Positions 1 to 8,877 of a stretch of DNA of 64,000 nt are shown here, one piece after another. A program made the position numbers and the translations under genes. Numbering within the stretch: the stretch's first letter is position 1; each line of letters opens with the position of its first letter. Origin of the DNA: Mycoplana dimorpha (GTDB lineage Bacteria > Pseudomonadota > Alphaproteobacteria > Rhizobiales > Rhizobiaceae); the NCBI RefSeq assembly GCF_003046475.1, contig NZ_PZZZ01000001.1, positions 248,001 through 312,000 on the forward strand. Reading direction: 5' to 3'. The notes under the pieces were generated by a model that was not told where the DNA came from, did not search any database, and worked only from the letters and a program-made list of their open reading frames with translations.

Positions 1-604
1 TCCGGTCCTCGCCACGCGGCAGCCGCCGCGGCGCCAGCCACGCCATCACCAGTGCGATCGGGACGAGGATGAGGAACGCCTCGCGCCAGGCGCTGCCGCT
101 GGCGAAGACGCCGCCGATCGTGGGGCCGAGAAAGGTGGCGACGCCCCAGATCGCGGCATAGAGCGTCGACGCCTTTCTCCAGAGCGCTTCGGGATAGACG
201 AAGCGGATAAAGGAATAGCCGAGCGTCACCAGCAGCCCGGCGCCCAGCCCCTGGATGGCACGTCCCGCGAGCACGACCTCGATGACCGGCGCGATCGCGC
301 AGACCAGGCTGCCGAGGCCGAACAGTGTCGCGCCGCCGACATAGCAGCGGTTCAGCGAGACGGCCGCCGGGCGCACCGCGACGAAGATCGAACCGATTAC
401 CGAAGCCGCCACGTAGAGCGTGGTCGCCCAGGCAAACAGCGACAGCCCGCCGATATCGCGGACGATCGACGGCATCAGGGTGGCGGTGATGTAGGTCTCG
501 ACCGCATGCAGGCAAATCGCGCCGCCGAGCATCAGCGTCGGAAACAGGTTGGCGCCCGAGAACAGCGCCGAGAGCGGCGGGGCGGTTTGCGTCGTATCGG
601 TCAT
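1..604 (-). CDS. MFS transporter, partial (C-terminus outside window)
   Basis: Reading the minus strand from the ATG at 602-604 gives an open frame of 201 codons that runs off the left edge. The residues visible form about six hydrophobic helices. Between them are major-facilitator hallmarks: a glycine-rich loop with an R-A-I-Q-G-L-G-A-G signature near residues 113-121 and a G-P-x-I-G-G motif near 160-165, typical of 12/14-TM drug-type exporters. It is an inner-membrane proton-coupled transporter; the substrate cannot be read from sequence. It is divergent from the asparaginase gene at 823, with about 218 nt between them. The frame is intact, so the truncation is due to the window edge, not decay. 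Confidence 0.8.
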   Translation of the reverse strand, partial: MTDTTQTAPPLSALFSGANLFPTLMLGGAICLHAVETYITATLMPSIVRDIGGLSLFAWATTLYVAASVIGSIFVAVRPAAVSLNRCYVGGATLFGLGSLVCAIAPVIEVVLAGRAIQGLGAGLLVTLGYSFIRFVYPEALWRKASTLYAAIWGVATFLGPTIGGVFASGSAWREAFLILVPIALVMAWLAPRRLPRGEDR

Positions 605-822
605 GCGGCACCAGGGGTCGGTTCAAGATTCGGCTGAACGGATCATGTTTCGTCAGCCGTCGGAAGGGCCAAACTTCACGACAGACATGCGAGCGGCGCC
701 GGCATGCAGCACGGGTCTGCACCCGTCGCGAATTTCCATGTCCGCGCCGCCGGCGCCGGATGTCACGGCCGGCGATTTCGTCTATGACAACAACCGTACC
801 CAGATGCAATGAGGCGAGAAGC

Positions 823-1830
823 ATGGAAAATCCGGTTCTGGTCGAGGTCACGCGGGGCAACCGCGTCGAAAGCCGCCATCGCGGCATGGTGGTGGCGGTC
901 GACGGCGATGGCGAGGTGGTCTTTTCTGCCGGCGACATCGACGCGCCGGTCTTTCCGCGCTCCGCCTGCAAGGCCATGCAGGCGCTGCCGCTGGTCGAAA
1001 GCGGCGCGGCCGATGCTTATGGGTTCGGCGCAAAGGAACTGGCGCTGGCCTGCGCCTCACATAACGGCGAGCCGGAGCACGCCGCCCTTGCCGCCGCCAT
1101 GCTGGCGGCTGCCGGCCGGGACGTCTCGGCGCTGGAATGCGGCGCCCATTGGTCTTCCGAGCAGCCCGTGCTGATCGGCCAGGCCCGCTCGTTCGAACGC
1201 CCGACCGCGCTGCACAACAACTGCTCGGGCAAGCACGCCGGCTTTGTCTGCACCGCCTGCCACACCGGCGTCGAGCCGCGCGGCTATGTCGGCTACGACC
1301 ATCCGATCCAGGCCGAGATCCGCGGCGTCATGGAAAGCCTGACGGGGACGGCGCTCGCCCACGACAATTGCGGCACCGACGGCTGCTCGATCCCGACCTA
1401 TGCCGTGCCGCTGAAGCGGCTGGCGCACGGCTTTGCGAAGATGGCGACCGGTGCCGGCCTTGCGCCGGTGCGGGCGCGCGCAGCGAAGCGGCTGATGGAA
1501 GCCTGCATGGCCGAGCCCTTCTACGTCGCCGGCAACCACCGCTCCTGCACGCGCCTGATGCAGGTCGCGCCGGGGCGGATCTTCGTCAAGATCGGCGCGG
1601 AAGGGGTGTTCTGCGCGGCGGTGCCGGAAAAGGGCATCGCGATCGCTCTGAAATGCGAGGACGGCGCCTCGCGCGCCGCCGAAGCCATGGTCGCCGCCGT
1701 GCTCGCTCGCTTCTTCGATCGCGACGAGGATGTCCACGCCACCCTGATGGAGCAGGCCAACCACGCCATGCGCAACTGGAACGGCATCCATGTCGGCGAC
1801 GTGCGGGTGACGGCGGCGCTGACCGCCTGA
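823..1830 (+). CDS. L-asparaginase II family (rhizobial ReAV type)
   Basis: The 335-residue protein matches the Asparaginase_II family (PF06089), described from Rhizobium etli, which hydrolyses L-asparagine to aspartate and ammonia. The N-terminal strand (V-E-V-T-R-G-N-R-V-E-S-x-H-R-G) is the family signature. Residues S47-x-x-K50 form the S-x-x-K pair regarded as catalytic in the R. etli enzyme. Conserved Cys/Asp-rich stretches (H-N-N-C-S-G-K-H-A-G-F and D-N-C-G-T-D-G-C) supply the metal-site residues. I chose the ATG at 823, preceded by GAGGCGAG, over an upstream in-frame ATG at 760, which adds 21 residues without family similarity. There is no signal peptide, so the enzyme is cytoplasmic. 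It appears monocistronic. Confidence 0.9.
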   Translation: MENPVLVEVTRGNRVESRHRGMVVAVDGDGEVVFSAGDIDAPVFPRSACKAMQALPLVESGAADAYGFGAKELALACASHNGEPEHAALAAAMLAAAGRDVSALECGAHWSSEQPVLIGQARSFERPTALHNNCSGKHAGFVCTACHTGVEPRGYVGYDHPIQAEIRGVMESLTGTALAHDNCGTDGCSIPTYAVPLKRLAHGFAKMATGAGLAPVRARAAKRLMEACMAEPFYVAGNHRSCTRLMQVAPGRIFVKIGAEGVFCAAVPEKGIAIALKCEDGASRAAEAMVAAVLARFFDRDEDVHATLMEQANHAMRNWNGIHVGDVRVTAALTA

Positions 1831-1945
1831 GCGCCAGGAAAAATATCGTGCGCGTGTCGGCAGGCCTGCCTGCCGGCCGTCCTTGAGGCATCTGGCCGGT
1901 CGCGTCGTGATGGCGCGCCCATCCACCCAGCAGAGGAGAGACCGC

Positions 1946-2335
1946 ATGCGCATGATTTTCGTCAACCTGCCCGTCAAGGACCTGCCGGCCACGCGCCGCT
2001 TCTTCGGCGCGCTCGGCTTCACCTTCAACGAACAGTTCAGCGACGACAATGCGGCCTGCATGGTCGTTTCCGACAACATCTTCGTCATGCTGCTGGTGGA
2101 AGCCCGCTTCCAGGACTTCGTCAACGGCAAGGTCGGTGATCCCGAAAACGAGACGCAGGTGCTGACCTGCCTGTCCGCCGAAAGCCGGGAGGAAGTGGAC
2201 GAATTCAAGGCGAAGGCGCTCGCCGCCGGGGCCCGTGAATGGAAGCCGAACATCGAGTTCGGACCGATGTACGGCTGCAGCTTCCAGGACATCAACGGCC
2301 ATGTCTGGGAGATGATGCATATGGCACAGGGCTGA
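1946..2335 (+). CDS. VOC family protein (glyoxalase/bleomycin-resistance fold)
   Basis: This 129-residue single-domain protein has the beta-alpha-beta-beta-beta repeat of the vicinal-oxygen-chelate fold. It starts M-R-M-I-F-V-N-L-P-V-K-D-L and ends with the typical F-x-D-I-N-G-H-V-W-E-M-M strand, whose Glu is a usual metal ligand position. It resembles the lactoylglutathione lyase-like/PhnB-like VOC proteins common in rhizobia, for which substrates are mostly unknown. The ATG at 1946 follows AGAGGAGAGACCGC, a strong ribosome-binding site; upstream in-frame codons are not family-like. A perfect hairpin after the stop suggests its own terminator. Confidence 0.85.
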   Translation: MRMIFVNLPVKDLPATRRFFGALGFTFNEQFSDDNAACMVVSDNIFVMLLVEARFQDFVNGKVGDPENETQVLTCLSAESREEVDEFKAKALAAGAREWKPNIEFGPMYGCSFQDINGHVWEMMHMAQG

Positions 2336-2351
2336 TTGTTCGGCCGTCGAA

Positions 2352-2375
2352 GGGGCGCCCTGCGCCGGGCGCCCC
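2352..2375 (+). terminator. GC-rich hairpin after VOC gene
   Basis: A perfect 9-bp stem (GGGGCGCCC / GGGCGCCCC) with a 6-nt loop lies 16 nt after the VOC stop codon. There is no long T-run, so it is a probable but not classical intrinsic terminator. Confidence 0.5.
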
Positions 2376-2441
2376 GCTTCGCTTGTCAACCGTCCGCAAA
2401 TGGGATTTCCTGTTTCAGGAACCAGCTTCGGGAGGAACGCG

Positions 2442-3062
2442 ATGCTCACCCTTCACTTCGCACCGCGCACCTGTGCGCTCGCCTCGTTGATCGCCCTGGA
2501 GGAAAGCGGGCTCGCGCATGAGGTAAAGATGGTGGATCTCGCCGGTTCAGAGCAGCGCTCCCCCGGCTATCTGGCGATCAATCCGAAGGGCCGGGTGCCG
2601 GCGCTCGTCACCGACCGGGGCGTGCTGACGGAGACCCCGGCGATCCTCGCCTATATCGCCCAGGTCACCCCGGCCGGGCGCCTGGCGCCGCTGCACGATG
2701 CCTTCGAGTTCGCCCGCATGCAGGCCTTCAACGCCTATCTCTGCGCGACCGTCCACGTCGCGCATGCGCACAAGTTCCGCGGCGCCCGCTGGTCCGACGA
2801 TCCGGCCGCGGTCGAGACGATGAAGGCGAAGGTGCCGGAGAACATGGCCGAGTGCTTCCGCCTCATCGAGGAGACCATGCTTGTCGGCCCCTGGGTGATG
2901 GGCAGCACCTATTCGGTCGCCGATCCCTATCTGTTCACGATGGCGGGCTGGCTGGAGGGCGACGGCGTCGACCCGGCCCGCTTCCCGAAGGTCTTGGAGC
3001 ATCGCGCCCGCATGCAGGAGCGCCCGGCGGTGCAGCGGGCGCTGGCGCGCGCCGGCGCCTGA
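2442..3062 (+). CDS. Glutathione S-transferase family protein
   Basis: The 206-residue protein has an N-terminal thioredoxin-like domain (residues 1-75) and an all-helical C-terminal domain. The first has P-R-T-C-A-L-A near residues 8-14, the Cys11 position resembling the beta-class bacterial GST cysteine, followed by N-P-K-G-R-V-P-A-L and T-E-T-P-A-I-L-A-Y-I-A (cis-Pro loop and glutathione gamma-glutamyl site). It probably conjugates or reduces electrophiles with glutathione in the cytoplasm; the substrate is unknown. GGAGGAACGCG immediately precedes the ATG at 2442, which rules out the longer frame starting at 2400. Confidence 0.85.
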   Translation: MLTLHFAPRTCALASLIALEESGLAHEVKMVDLAGSEQRSPGYLAINPKGRVPALVTDRGVLTETPAILAYIAQVTPAGRLAPLHDAFEFARMQAFNAYLCATVHVAHAHKFRGARWSDDPAAVETMKAKVPENMAECFRLIEETMLVGPWVMGSTYSVADPYLFTMAGWLEGDGVDPARFPKVLEHRARMQERPAVQRALARAGA

Positions 3063-3078
3063 CTTCGGACGCCGGACG

Positions 3079-3098
3079 TGCCCGCGAGGTCGCGGGCA
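3079..3098 (+). terminator. Hairpin after GST gene
   Basis: A perfect 9-bp stem (TGCCCGCGA / TCGCGGGCA) with a GG loop begins 17 nt after the GST stop. A weak T-rich tract (GCTTGTTATTC) follows. It lies between the convergent GST gene and the small minus-strand gene at 3165. Confidence 0.55.
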
Positions 3099-3164
3099 TG
3101 GTGCTTGTTATTCGGGCCTTGCTAATGCGTTGGGGGCGGAGCGCGGCGCTCCGGTCCGGTGGCG

Positions 3165-3371
3165 TCAGCCGGCGCCGCACGACGGGACAATGTCGCTGCA
3201 GTCGTCCCTGCCTCTCGGAAAGGTCCGGAACGGCAGGTCGGCACGCTGGCGCTCGTCCATCGCCTCGATGTCCGGATGGGCCAGCGGGTCGCGCAGCCAG
3301 TCCGCGGTGGCGGGATCGCATCGGCGGCTGGGGGCGCCGCGCCCGCTTCTGCTGAAGAAAAACTTGATCAT
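3165..3371 (-). CDS. Small conserved hypothetical protein (DUF1127-like C-terminal motif)
   Basis: This 68-residue frame is preceded by AGGAGAAAGCA, an excellent ribosome-binding site right before the ATG at 3371, so I regard it as a real gene. The protein begins M-I-K-F-F-F and carries W-L-R-D-P-L-A-H-P-D-I-E-A-M-D-E-R-Q-R-A-D-L-P-F, which resembles the short 'L-x-x-M-(D/S)-x-R-x-L-A-D-L/I' motif of rhizobial DUF1127/YjiS-like small proteins. Some of that family bind RNA or act in phosphate and stress physiology, but the similarity here is weak and the function is unknown. It is divergent from the LysR gene at 3523 with 151 nt between, so it may be a LysR target. Confidence 0.6.
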   Translation of the reverse strand: MIKFFFSRSGRGAPSRRCDPATADWLRDPLAHPDIEAMDERQRADLPFRTFPRGRDDCSDIVPSCGAG

Positions 3372-3522
3372 TGCTTTCTCCTGCGGCCGCAGTTCTCCTG
3401 AACGCTTGGCGGGCAATCTGCTTGAGAGGATAGATCCCCGCCGGTGTCTCGAAAGCAGAGATTGCGCCGACCCCTTCGCGAATTCAATTGAGCAGTTCAG
3501 GGCTTCGGTATAGAAAAACTGC

Positions 3523-4467
3523 ATGAAGGAGCTGAACGCCATACATCTGAACGGCCTGCGCGCCATCGAGGCAGTGGGGCGGCTCGGCTCGCTGCAGGCC
3601 GCGGCCGACGAACTCGGCGTCACCGTCGGCGCCGTCAGCCAGCAGGTGATCAAGGCCGAGGGCCAACTCGGGCGGGCGGTTTTCGAGCGCACCGCGCGCG
3701 GCATGCGACCGACGTCGTTCGGCGAGCCCTTCCTGCAGAAACTGAATGCCGGCTTCCGCGAGCTGGCACAGGCGGTCGGCAGCGTCCTGCGCCGCGACGA
3801 TGCCATTCTGGTCATCTCCGTCGCGCCGATCTTCGCCTCGCGCTGGCTGATCCACCGCATCCATCACTTCAGCGCCGCCCATCCCGAGATCAGCCTGCGG
3901 ATCGAATCGACGACGGCGCTGGTCGATCTGACCGCCTCCGACGTCGACCTCGCCATCCGCATCGGGCCGGGCAACTGGCCGGGGGTCAAGGCCGAATTCG
4001 TGCTGCCGCAGGAGATGTTTCCGGTCTGTACGCCGGAGCTTGCCGGGCGACTGCGCAGCCCTGCCGACCTCGTCGACATGCCGGCGGTGATCGACGCCAA
4101 CGACCCGTTCACCTGGGACGTGTGGCTGAGGGCGGCCGGCCTCGACCAGCCGGCGCCGAAAACCCGTCACGTCTTCAGCGATGCCTCGCTCTGCCTCGAT
4201 GCGGCGCTGGCCGGGCAGGGGGTTCTGCTCGCCTGGCCGATCCTCGCTTCCTGGGCGCTGGACGAGGGCAGGCTGGTGGCCCCCTTCGACATCAGGGTGA
4301 AGACCGGCATGGGCTATTACTTCGTCACGGCCCCCGATCGCCGGGAGCCGCGCAAGGTCATGCTGTTCAAGGACTGGATGCGGCGGGCGATCGCCGAGAG
4401 CGTCGGCGGTACGGCGACGGCCCCGGCTACTGCGCTTCCTTCGTCCGCGTCTCGAACATCGTCTTGA
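3523..4467 (+). CDS. LysR family transcriptional regulator (GcvA-like)
   Basis: The 314-residue protein has a winged-helix N-terminus (about residues 5-64: [24 protein letters not shown]) and a periplasmic-binding-like effector domain (about 90-295). The HTH and the R-G-M-R-P-T linker are closest to the GcvA branch of LysR regulators. The usual targets lie divergently upstream, here the small gene 3165-3371. The flanking GSTs suggest a link to glutathione-dependent detoxification, but that is inference. Its 3' end overlaps the 3' end of the convergent GST gene (4427-4467) by 41 nt. Confidence 0.88.
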   Translation: MKELNAIHLNGLRAIEAVGRLGSLQAAADELGVTVGAVSQQVIKAEGQLGRAVFERTARGMRPTSFGEPFLQKLNAGFRELAQAVGSVLRRDDAILVISVAPIFASRWLIHRIHHFSAAHPEISLRIESTTALVDLTASDVDLAIRIGPGNWPGVKAEFVLPQEMFPVCTPELAGRLRSPADLVDMPAVIDANDPFTWDVWLRAAGLDQPAPKTRHVFSDASLCLDAALAGQGVLLAWPILASWALDEGRLVAPFDIRVKTGMGYYFVTAPDRREPRKVMLFKDWMRRAIAESVGGTATAPATALPSSASRTSS

Positions 4468-5086
4468 AGGCCGGGCGCGCCTGGCAGGCGGCAAGCCAGG
4501 CCTTGACATTCGGTGCCGCGTCGAAAAGCTCGGTCTGGCTCATCGCGTAGCGGAACACCTCGGCGAGGTTGAGGTCGGCGACGGTGAAGCGGTCGCCGAC
4601 GACGTGGCCCGTCGCCGCAAGGCGGTTGTCGAGCAGCGCGAACGCCTTCTTCAGCGCCTTGGTGGCGGCGCGGATGGTCATCCGGCCTTCCTCGCTCTCG
4701 GCGCCGTTGCGGTCCATGGTCAGGACGATCTTGACCGCGTGCGGCTCGACCTCGGTCGCCGCCCACATGGTCCATTGCAGCATCTCCGCCTCCTCGGTGA
4801 TCGTCTGGCCGGAGAGCGGGCCGCCATGCTTGCGGGCGAGATAGAGGTTGATCGCCAGCGACTCGTTCATGACGAAGCCGCCGTCGTCGATGCAGGGGAT
4901 GAGCCCGGCCGGGTTGACCTTCAAGAACTCCGGCGAAAGCGTGTTCAGCGGCGCATCGGCGGCAGCCGGGTCGTCGAGCCGGTATCCCTGGATCACCGGG
5001 ACCGAGACGAATGGAATGCCGAGCTCGCCCGCCATCCAGTAGTTGCGCGAGGCACGCGAGCGATAGACGCCGTAGATCGTAAGCAT
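4427..5086 (-). CDS. Glutathione S-transferase family protein
   Basis: This 219-residue protein has a thioredoxin-fold N-terminal half ([17 protein letters not shown]) with a serine-rich active-site loop at residues 10-14. It carries the glutathione-binding motif [16 protein letters not shown] and an alpha-helical C-terminal half with the N-capping box region (V-A-D-L-N-L-A-E-V). The start at 5086 is preceded by GGGAGAATCGCAT; an upstream in-frame ATG would add 11 unsupported residues. It is a probable cytoplasmic glutathione transferase of unknown substrate, only distantly similar to the GST at 2442. It converges with LysR and the two 3' ends overlap by 41 nt. Confidence 0.85.
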   Translation of the reverse strand: MLTIYGVYRSRASRNYWMAGELGIPFVSVPVIQGYRLDDPAAADAPLNTLSPEFLKVNPAGLIPCIDDGGFVMNESLAINLYLARKHGGPLSGQTITEEAEMLQWTMWAATEVEPHAVKIVLTMDRNGAESEEGRMTIRAATKALKKAFALLDNRLAATGHVVGDRFTVADLNLAEVFRYAMSQTELFDAAPNVKAWLAACQARPAFKTMFETRTKEAQ

Positions 5087-5277
5087 ATGCGATTCTCCCA
5101 TGATCGGTGGCGGAACCATAGGCGCCTGTCGCGGCGCGGGGTAGACTGCGGGCGTGATCGTCGGATGAATTGTCGTGATGTCAGGCGAACGTTTGCATGC
5201 GACAATGCCGCATTGACCGTCATGAGGCAGCGGGGTACGGACGAACGGTCCGCAACTGTTGGCGGAACGAGGAAAAA

Positions 5278-5664
5278 ATGATGAACCCTGCGGGCGGAAA
5301 GGCGGTGCTTGTGCGCATGCTTTGCATGCTCGCGCTGGTTTTTCTTTCGTTCGCCCACAAGCCTGCAGCCGCCGTGCCGCTGTCGCCGGCCGAACTGGCC
5401 GCCATCACCCTGCCGGACGGCACCATCCCCGATCTCTGCATCAAGAACAGCGTCGAGCACGGCAAGGCCAAGCCGGGCTCGGGCCCGGGCTGCGAGGCCT
5501 GCCGCATCGCTGCCGCCGTCCTGCTGCCGGCGCCGGCCGATCTCGACGGGCGCGTTGTCGCCTTTCGTGTCGTCGCCGACCGCCCGCTGGTCGAAGCGGC
5601 CGTCCACGGCCGCCGCTTCCCGCCCGGGGCACCTCCCACCGCGCCACCTTATCCGTTGGTCTGA
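5278..5664 (+). CDS. Small exported Cys-motif protein (DUF2946-like)
   Basis: The 128-residue protein starts at the ATG at 5278 after GAGGAAAAA. Its signal-peptide-like hydrophobic stretch (residues 12-33, ending H-K-P-A-A-A) is followed by a short region with C-I-K-N and [17 protein letters not shown]. The latter resembles the Cys-x-x-Cys/'LLP-P' core of DUF2946 proteins, which are often encoded beside copper uptake genes. The next gene, 165 nt downstream, is a PCu(A)C copper chaperone, which supports a role in periplasmic or membrane copper handling. The family match is by eye and moderate. Confidence 0.6.
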   Translation: MMNPAGGKAVLVRMLCMLALVFLSFAHKPAAAVPLSPAELAAITLPDGTIPDLCIKNSVEHGKAKPGSGPGCEACRIAAAVLLPAPADLDGRVVAFRVVADRPLVEAAVHGRRFPPGAPPTAPPYPLV

Positions 5665-5829
5665 TCGCGTACCCGCCGAACGTTTGATCCGCGTCCGGCC
5701 TGCACTGACCTGAAGACGGAATTTTTCCGAACGACGCGCCGGCGAACGCCGCCGCACAGATCTCTGCCTTCCCGACCTTGCCGCGGGGAGGCCTGCTTCC
5801 AATTTCCAGATCCTTGAGAGGAACACACA

Positions 5830-6318
5830 ATGAAACTGCTTCCGAAGATGCTCGCCGCCGCCGTCCTGCTTGCCGCCCCGGCGTTCGGCGCGTTCGCCCA
5901 TGAATACAGGGCCGGCGACCTCGAGATTCATCATCCCATGTCGAAGGCGACGCTGCCGGGCCAGCCGGTCGGCGGCGGCTTCTTCACCATCATCAACCAT
6001 GGCAGCCAGCCCGACCGGCTTGTCTCCATCACCTCGCCGGTTTCCGACGACGTACAGCTGCATGATATGAAGGTGGAGAACGATGTCATGACGATGCGCC
6101 AGGTGAAAGGCGGCATCGAGATCCCCGCCAACGGCACGGTCGAGCTCAAGCCCGGCGGACTTCATGTGATGTTCATGGCGATCAAGCAGCCGTTCGAGGA
6201 GGGCGAGATGGTTCCGGCCACCTTGAACTTCGAGAAGGCTGGCGCCGTCGCCGTCGAGTTCAAGGTCGAGGCGGCAAAGCCGGGCGAAGCCGCTCACGAC
6301 ATGAACGCCCACGACTGA
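5830..6318 (+). CDS. Copper chaperone PCu(A)C
   Basis: The 162-residue periplasmic protein has a signal peptide ending about A-F-A (residue 23) and a PCu(A)C cupredoxin-like domain (PF04314). Residues H78, M89, H112 and M114 fit the family's H-x10-M-x21/22-H-x-M copper(I) site. The His/Met-containing tail (A-H-D-M-N-A-H-D) may add metal affinity. The family delivers copper to the Cu(A)/Cu(B) centres of cytochrome oxidase, often with Sco proteins. AGGAACACACA precedes the ATG. The gene upstream (5278-5664) is a likely functional partner. Confidence 0.92.
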   Translation: MKLLPKMLAAAVLLAAPAFGAFAHEYRAGDLEIHHPMSKATLPGQPVGGGFFTIINHGSQPDRLVSITSPVSDDVQLHDMKVENDVMTMRQVKGGIEIPANGTVELKPGGLHVMFMAIKQPFEEGEMVPATLNFEKAGAVAVEFKVEAAKPGEAAHDMNAHD

Positions 6319-6498
6319 GAGCGCGAAGATGGGAAAGGCATGCAGCTGCAGCCTTCCCCATCCGCCCCATCGCCCCACCGGCGTGCGGGTGCCTTGGGGG
6401 CGAGACTCGCGGCCGTAGCGCCTGCCGGCGCCACGGCCCGTATTCAAAAATGACCGCGGGCGCGCCCAAGACGCGCACCGCGGGAGCGCCTGTCCGGC

Positions 6499-7863
6499 TT
6501 ATTGCTTCCGGTTGCGCTCAATTGCAAGATGGGCGAATTGCACTTCACCCTCCGCCAGTTCGCCGGTCGCCCGCTCGTTCCAGCGAAAGCCGGCGATGGC
6601 GCCCTGCGGCGTGTCGGAAAAGAGGTTGCCGGAGATCAGCGCCGAACCGGCCCCCTCGACGACCGTCACCGCGCAGCCGACCGGTGCGCCGCGAACGAGG
6701 TTGTCGTTGACCACCAGTCCGCGCATGTAGGGTCCCCAGCCGAGCATCAGCCCGTATTTCGGGGCGTTTTCGATCGTGTTGCCGCTGACCACCGTGTCCG
6801 CCTCCACGGCGATGCCGAGGCCGAAGCCCGCCCCGTCATGCTTATAGGGCCCCTCGAGCCGCAGGTTGCGCACGATGTTGCCGGTCACCGTCGCAAGCCG
6901 CCCGCCCTCGTCGAAGTTGACGATCAGGATGCCGTTGGCTGCACCGTCGATGAGGTTGCCGTTGACGATCGCCCCCTCGAAGCCGAACTCGGAATAGATC
7001 GCCGTCTCGCCGGAGTTCAGGCAGGTGTTGCCGGCGATCTGCACGTTCGAGCCTGCGTTGGAGCGGATCGCCGAGAAGGCGCAGCCGGAAAGGTGGTTGT
7101 TCGTCACCATCACGGCGTCGGCGCGAAAGACGTTGATGCCGTTGCCGTATTGGCCGGTGCCGCCCTTCGTGGCACCGATCTGCGCGACGCGGTTGCCGGA
7201 CACGATGGTGCCGTCCGCCCCCTTGGTCCAGCGATGCACGAGGATGCCGCCGTTGGCGCATTCGACAACGGTGTTGCCGGTGATCGACAGCCCGCCGCTC
7301 TCGACCGCGTACACGGCGAAATCCGCCGCGCCAGAGATGCGGTTGCGGTCGATGCGCCCGCCGCAGCGTTCGAGGTAGAGCGCCGATCTGGCGGACCCCT
7401 TGATCTCGCAATTCTCGATCAGCACTTCGCCTGCGCCGGCGAGATGGACCAGTCCCTGCACGGTGTCGTCGAGCCCGCGGTTGCCGCCGTCGATCACGAG
7501 ATTTTCGAGGTGGACGCGACCGACATCCTGCCCGGCGAAGAGGTGGCCGCCGCCGCCATAGAGGATGCGGGTGGCGCCGGGAACGCCGGTGAGGCGAGTG
7601 TTCTGCGGCAGTTCGACATTGGAGACGGCATAGTCGCCGGGCGGCAGGAAGACCGGCGTGTTCTTCGCCGCCGCCTCGCGCAGCAGCTTGGCGAAGGCCT
7701 TGCTCTTGCGGTAGTCGCCGCCCGGCCGCACGCCATGGGCGGAGGCGTCGATGGCGCCGCGCAGATCGACGTTCAGGACCGGCGCACCGGCCCCGAGCGC
7801 CGGCACGGCGGAGCCGGCCGTCGCGAGCCCCAGATAAGAAAGTAATAACCGCCTGCTAACCAT
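6499..7863 (-). CDS. Tat-exported repetitive parallel beta-helix protein (TIGR03808 type)
   Basis: This 454-residue protein begins with a twin-arginine signal (S-R-R-L-L-L, residues 3-8) followed by a hydrophobic segment and A-x-A cleavage-like site. The mature part is a run of about 20-25-residue repeats with N-x-(V/I)-x-G-N turns (for example I-T-G-N-T-V-V, V-S-G-N-R-V, V-T-N-N-H-L, I-A-G-N-T-C), the pattern of right-handed parallel beta-helix proteins such as pectate-lyase-like or NosD-like proteins. It matches my recollection of the rhizobial family TIGR03808, whose function is unknown. Export folded via Tat and the beta-helix suggest polysaccharide binding or cleavage. AAGGAGCAGGC precedes the ATG. 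It is the last of three minus-strand genes but is separated from tam by 228 nt. Confidence 0.8.
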   Translation of the reverse strand: MVSRRLLLSYLGLATAGSAVPALGAGAPVLNVDLRGAIDASAHGVRPGGDYRKSKAFAKLLREAAAKNTPVFLPPGDYAVSNVELPQNTRLTGVPGATRILYGGGGHLFAGQDVGRVHLENLVIDGGNRGLDDTVQGLVHLAGAGEVLIENCEIKGSARSALYLERCGGRIDRNRISGAADFAVYAVESGGLSITGNTVVECANGGILVHRWTKGADGTIVSGNRVAQIGATKGGTGQYGNGINVFRADAVMVTNNHLSGCAFSAIRSNAGSNVQIAGNTCLNSGETAIYSEFGFEGAIVNGNLIDGAANGILIVNFDEGGRLATVTGNIVRNLRLEGPYKHDGAGFGLGIAVEADTVVSGNTIENAPKYGLMLGWGPYMRGLVVNDNLVRGAPVGCAVTVVEGAGSALISGNLFSDTPQGAIAGFRWNERATGELAEGEVQFAHLAIERNRKQ

Positions 7864-8091
7864 GCCTGCTCCTTGCAGGGCACGAAGCAGGAACCGTGCC
7901 AGCCGAATCTGTGTCGAAACGGCACGATTAAGGTGCCTTCACGCACGGAGCAGAGCGCGGCGGAAGGCGGTGACGAGACGTTGCGCAGAAATGCAACACT
8001 TGCGTCAGCGAGGTGCCGAGCGCGTAGCAGTGGCGGGTATCGATTGACCCGTGCGGGCGGAGGTCGCCTGAGCAGGGTCCAGATCGCTTGC

Positions 8092-8859
8092 TCAGGCCTT
8101 GACCGCGACCACGAACAGACGCGGAAAGCGGAGCAGCACGTGGCCGTCGGCGGTCTGCCGGTAGGCCTGCTCCAGCCCTTGCCGGTAGGCCTCGAGGAAG
8201 CCGTCCTGCGCCTCGGCCGGCAGCCTCGCCAGATAGGGTCGCAGGCCCGTGCCCTTGACCCATTCGACGATTGCCGCCGCATCCGCCATCGGATGGTTGT
8301 AGATCGTGTGCCAGATGTCGAGGCGGGCGGCCTTCGGCGCCAGCGCATCGTAGTAGGCGTTAACCGGCGGCAGCGGCGCGCGGGGCGGCTTTTCGACGAA
8401 ATACGGCGCCCAGCGCGGGTCGCCGGCGGTCGCCGCCATCCCGGTATGGCTCGGTTCGCCGAGATTGTCGGGCATCTGCACGGCAAGCACGCCACCCGGC
8501 AAGAGCCGGTCCATCAGCCGTGAAACCACAGTCAGATGATCCGGCACCCACTGGAAGACCGCATTGGCGAAGAGGAGGGCCGCGGGTTCCGGCGGTGTCC
8601 AGCTCGCCAGGTCGCCCTGCGCGAACGGCCGGTCCGGAAGCCGCCGGCGCGCCGCCGAGAGCATGTCCGGATCGCTGTCGATGCCGACGATCCGGTGGTC
8701 CGGGAAGCGCGCGATGACGAGTTCGGTCGAGTTGCCGGGGCCGCAGCCGAGGTCGTAGGCGACGCCGTCGGGCAGGGGCGGCACCTGCGCCAGCAGGTCG
8801 CGCGCCGCCCGCGTGCGCTCGTCCTCGAATTTCAGGTACTGCGCCGCCGACCAGCCCAT
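8092..8859 (-). CDS. tam: Trans-aconitate 2-methyltransferase
   Basis: The 255-residue protein is a class I SAM-dependent methyltransferase with [11 protein letters not shown] (motif I, residues 36-46), D-S-D-P-D-M-L (motif II) and [11 protein letters not shown] (motif IV). The start [16 protein letters not shown] and the overall pattern are those of Tam, which methylates trans-aconitate, an aconitase by-product, using SAM in the cytoplasm. GGAGCGG directly precedes the ATG. It follows the haloacid dehalogenase gene by 18 nt in the same direction, so the two are likely cotranscribed. Confidence 0.88.
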   Translation of the reverse strand: MGWSAAQYLKFEDERTRAARDLLAQVPPLPDGVAYDLGCGPGNSTELVIARFPDHRIVGIDSDPDMLSAARRRLPDRPFAQGDLASWTPPEPAALLFANAVFQWVPDHLTVVSRLMDRLLPGGVLAVQMPDNLGEPSHTGMAATAGDPRWAPYFVEKPPRAPLPPVNAYYDALAPKAARLDIWHTIYNHPMADAAAIVEWVKGTGLRPYLARLPAEAQDGFLEAYRQGLEQAYRQTADGHVLLRFPRLFVVAVKA

Positions 8860-8877
8860 CCGCTCCGCGCTCCGCCT

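Noticed and set aside
1057-2295. 412-codon minus-strand frame across asparaginase and VOC genes
   Set aside because: Spans two plus-strand genes with good starts, and its product has no domain-like features.
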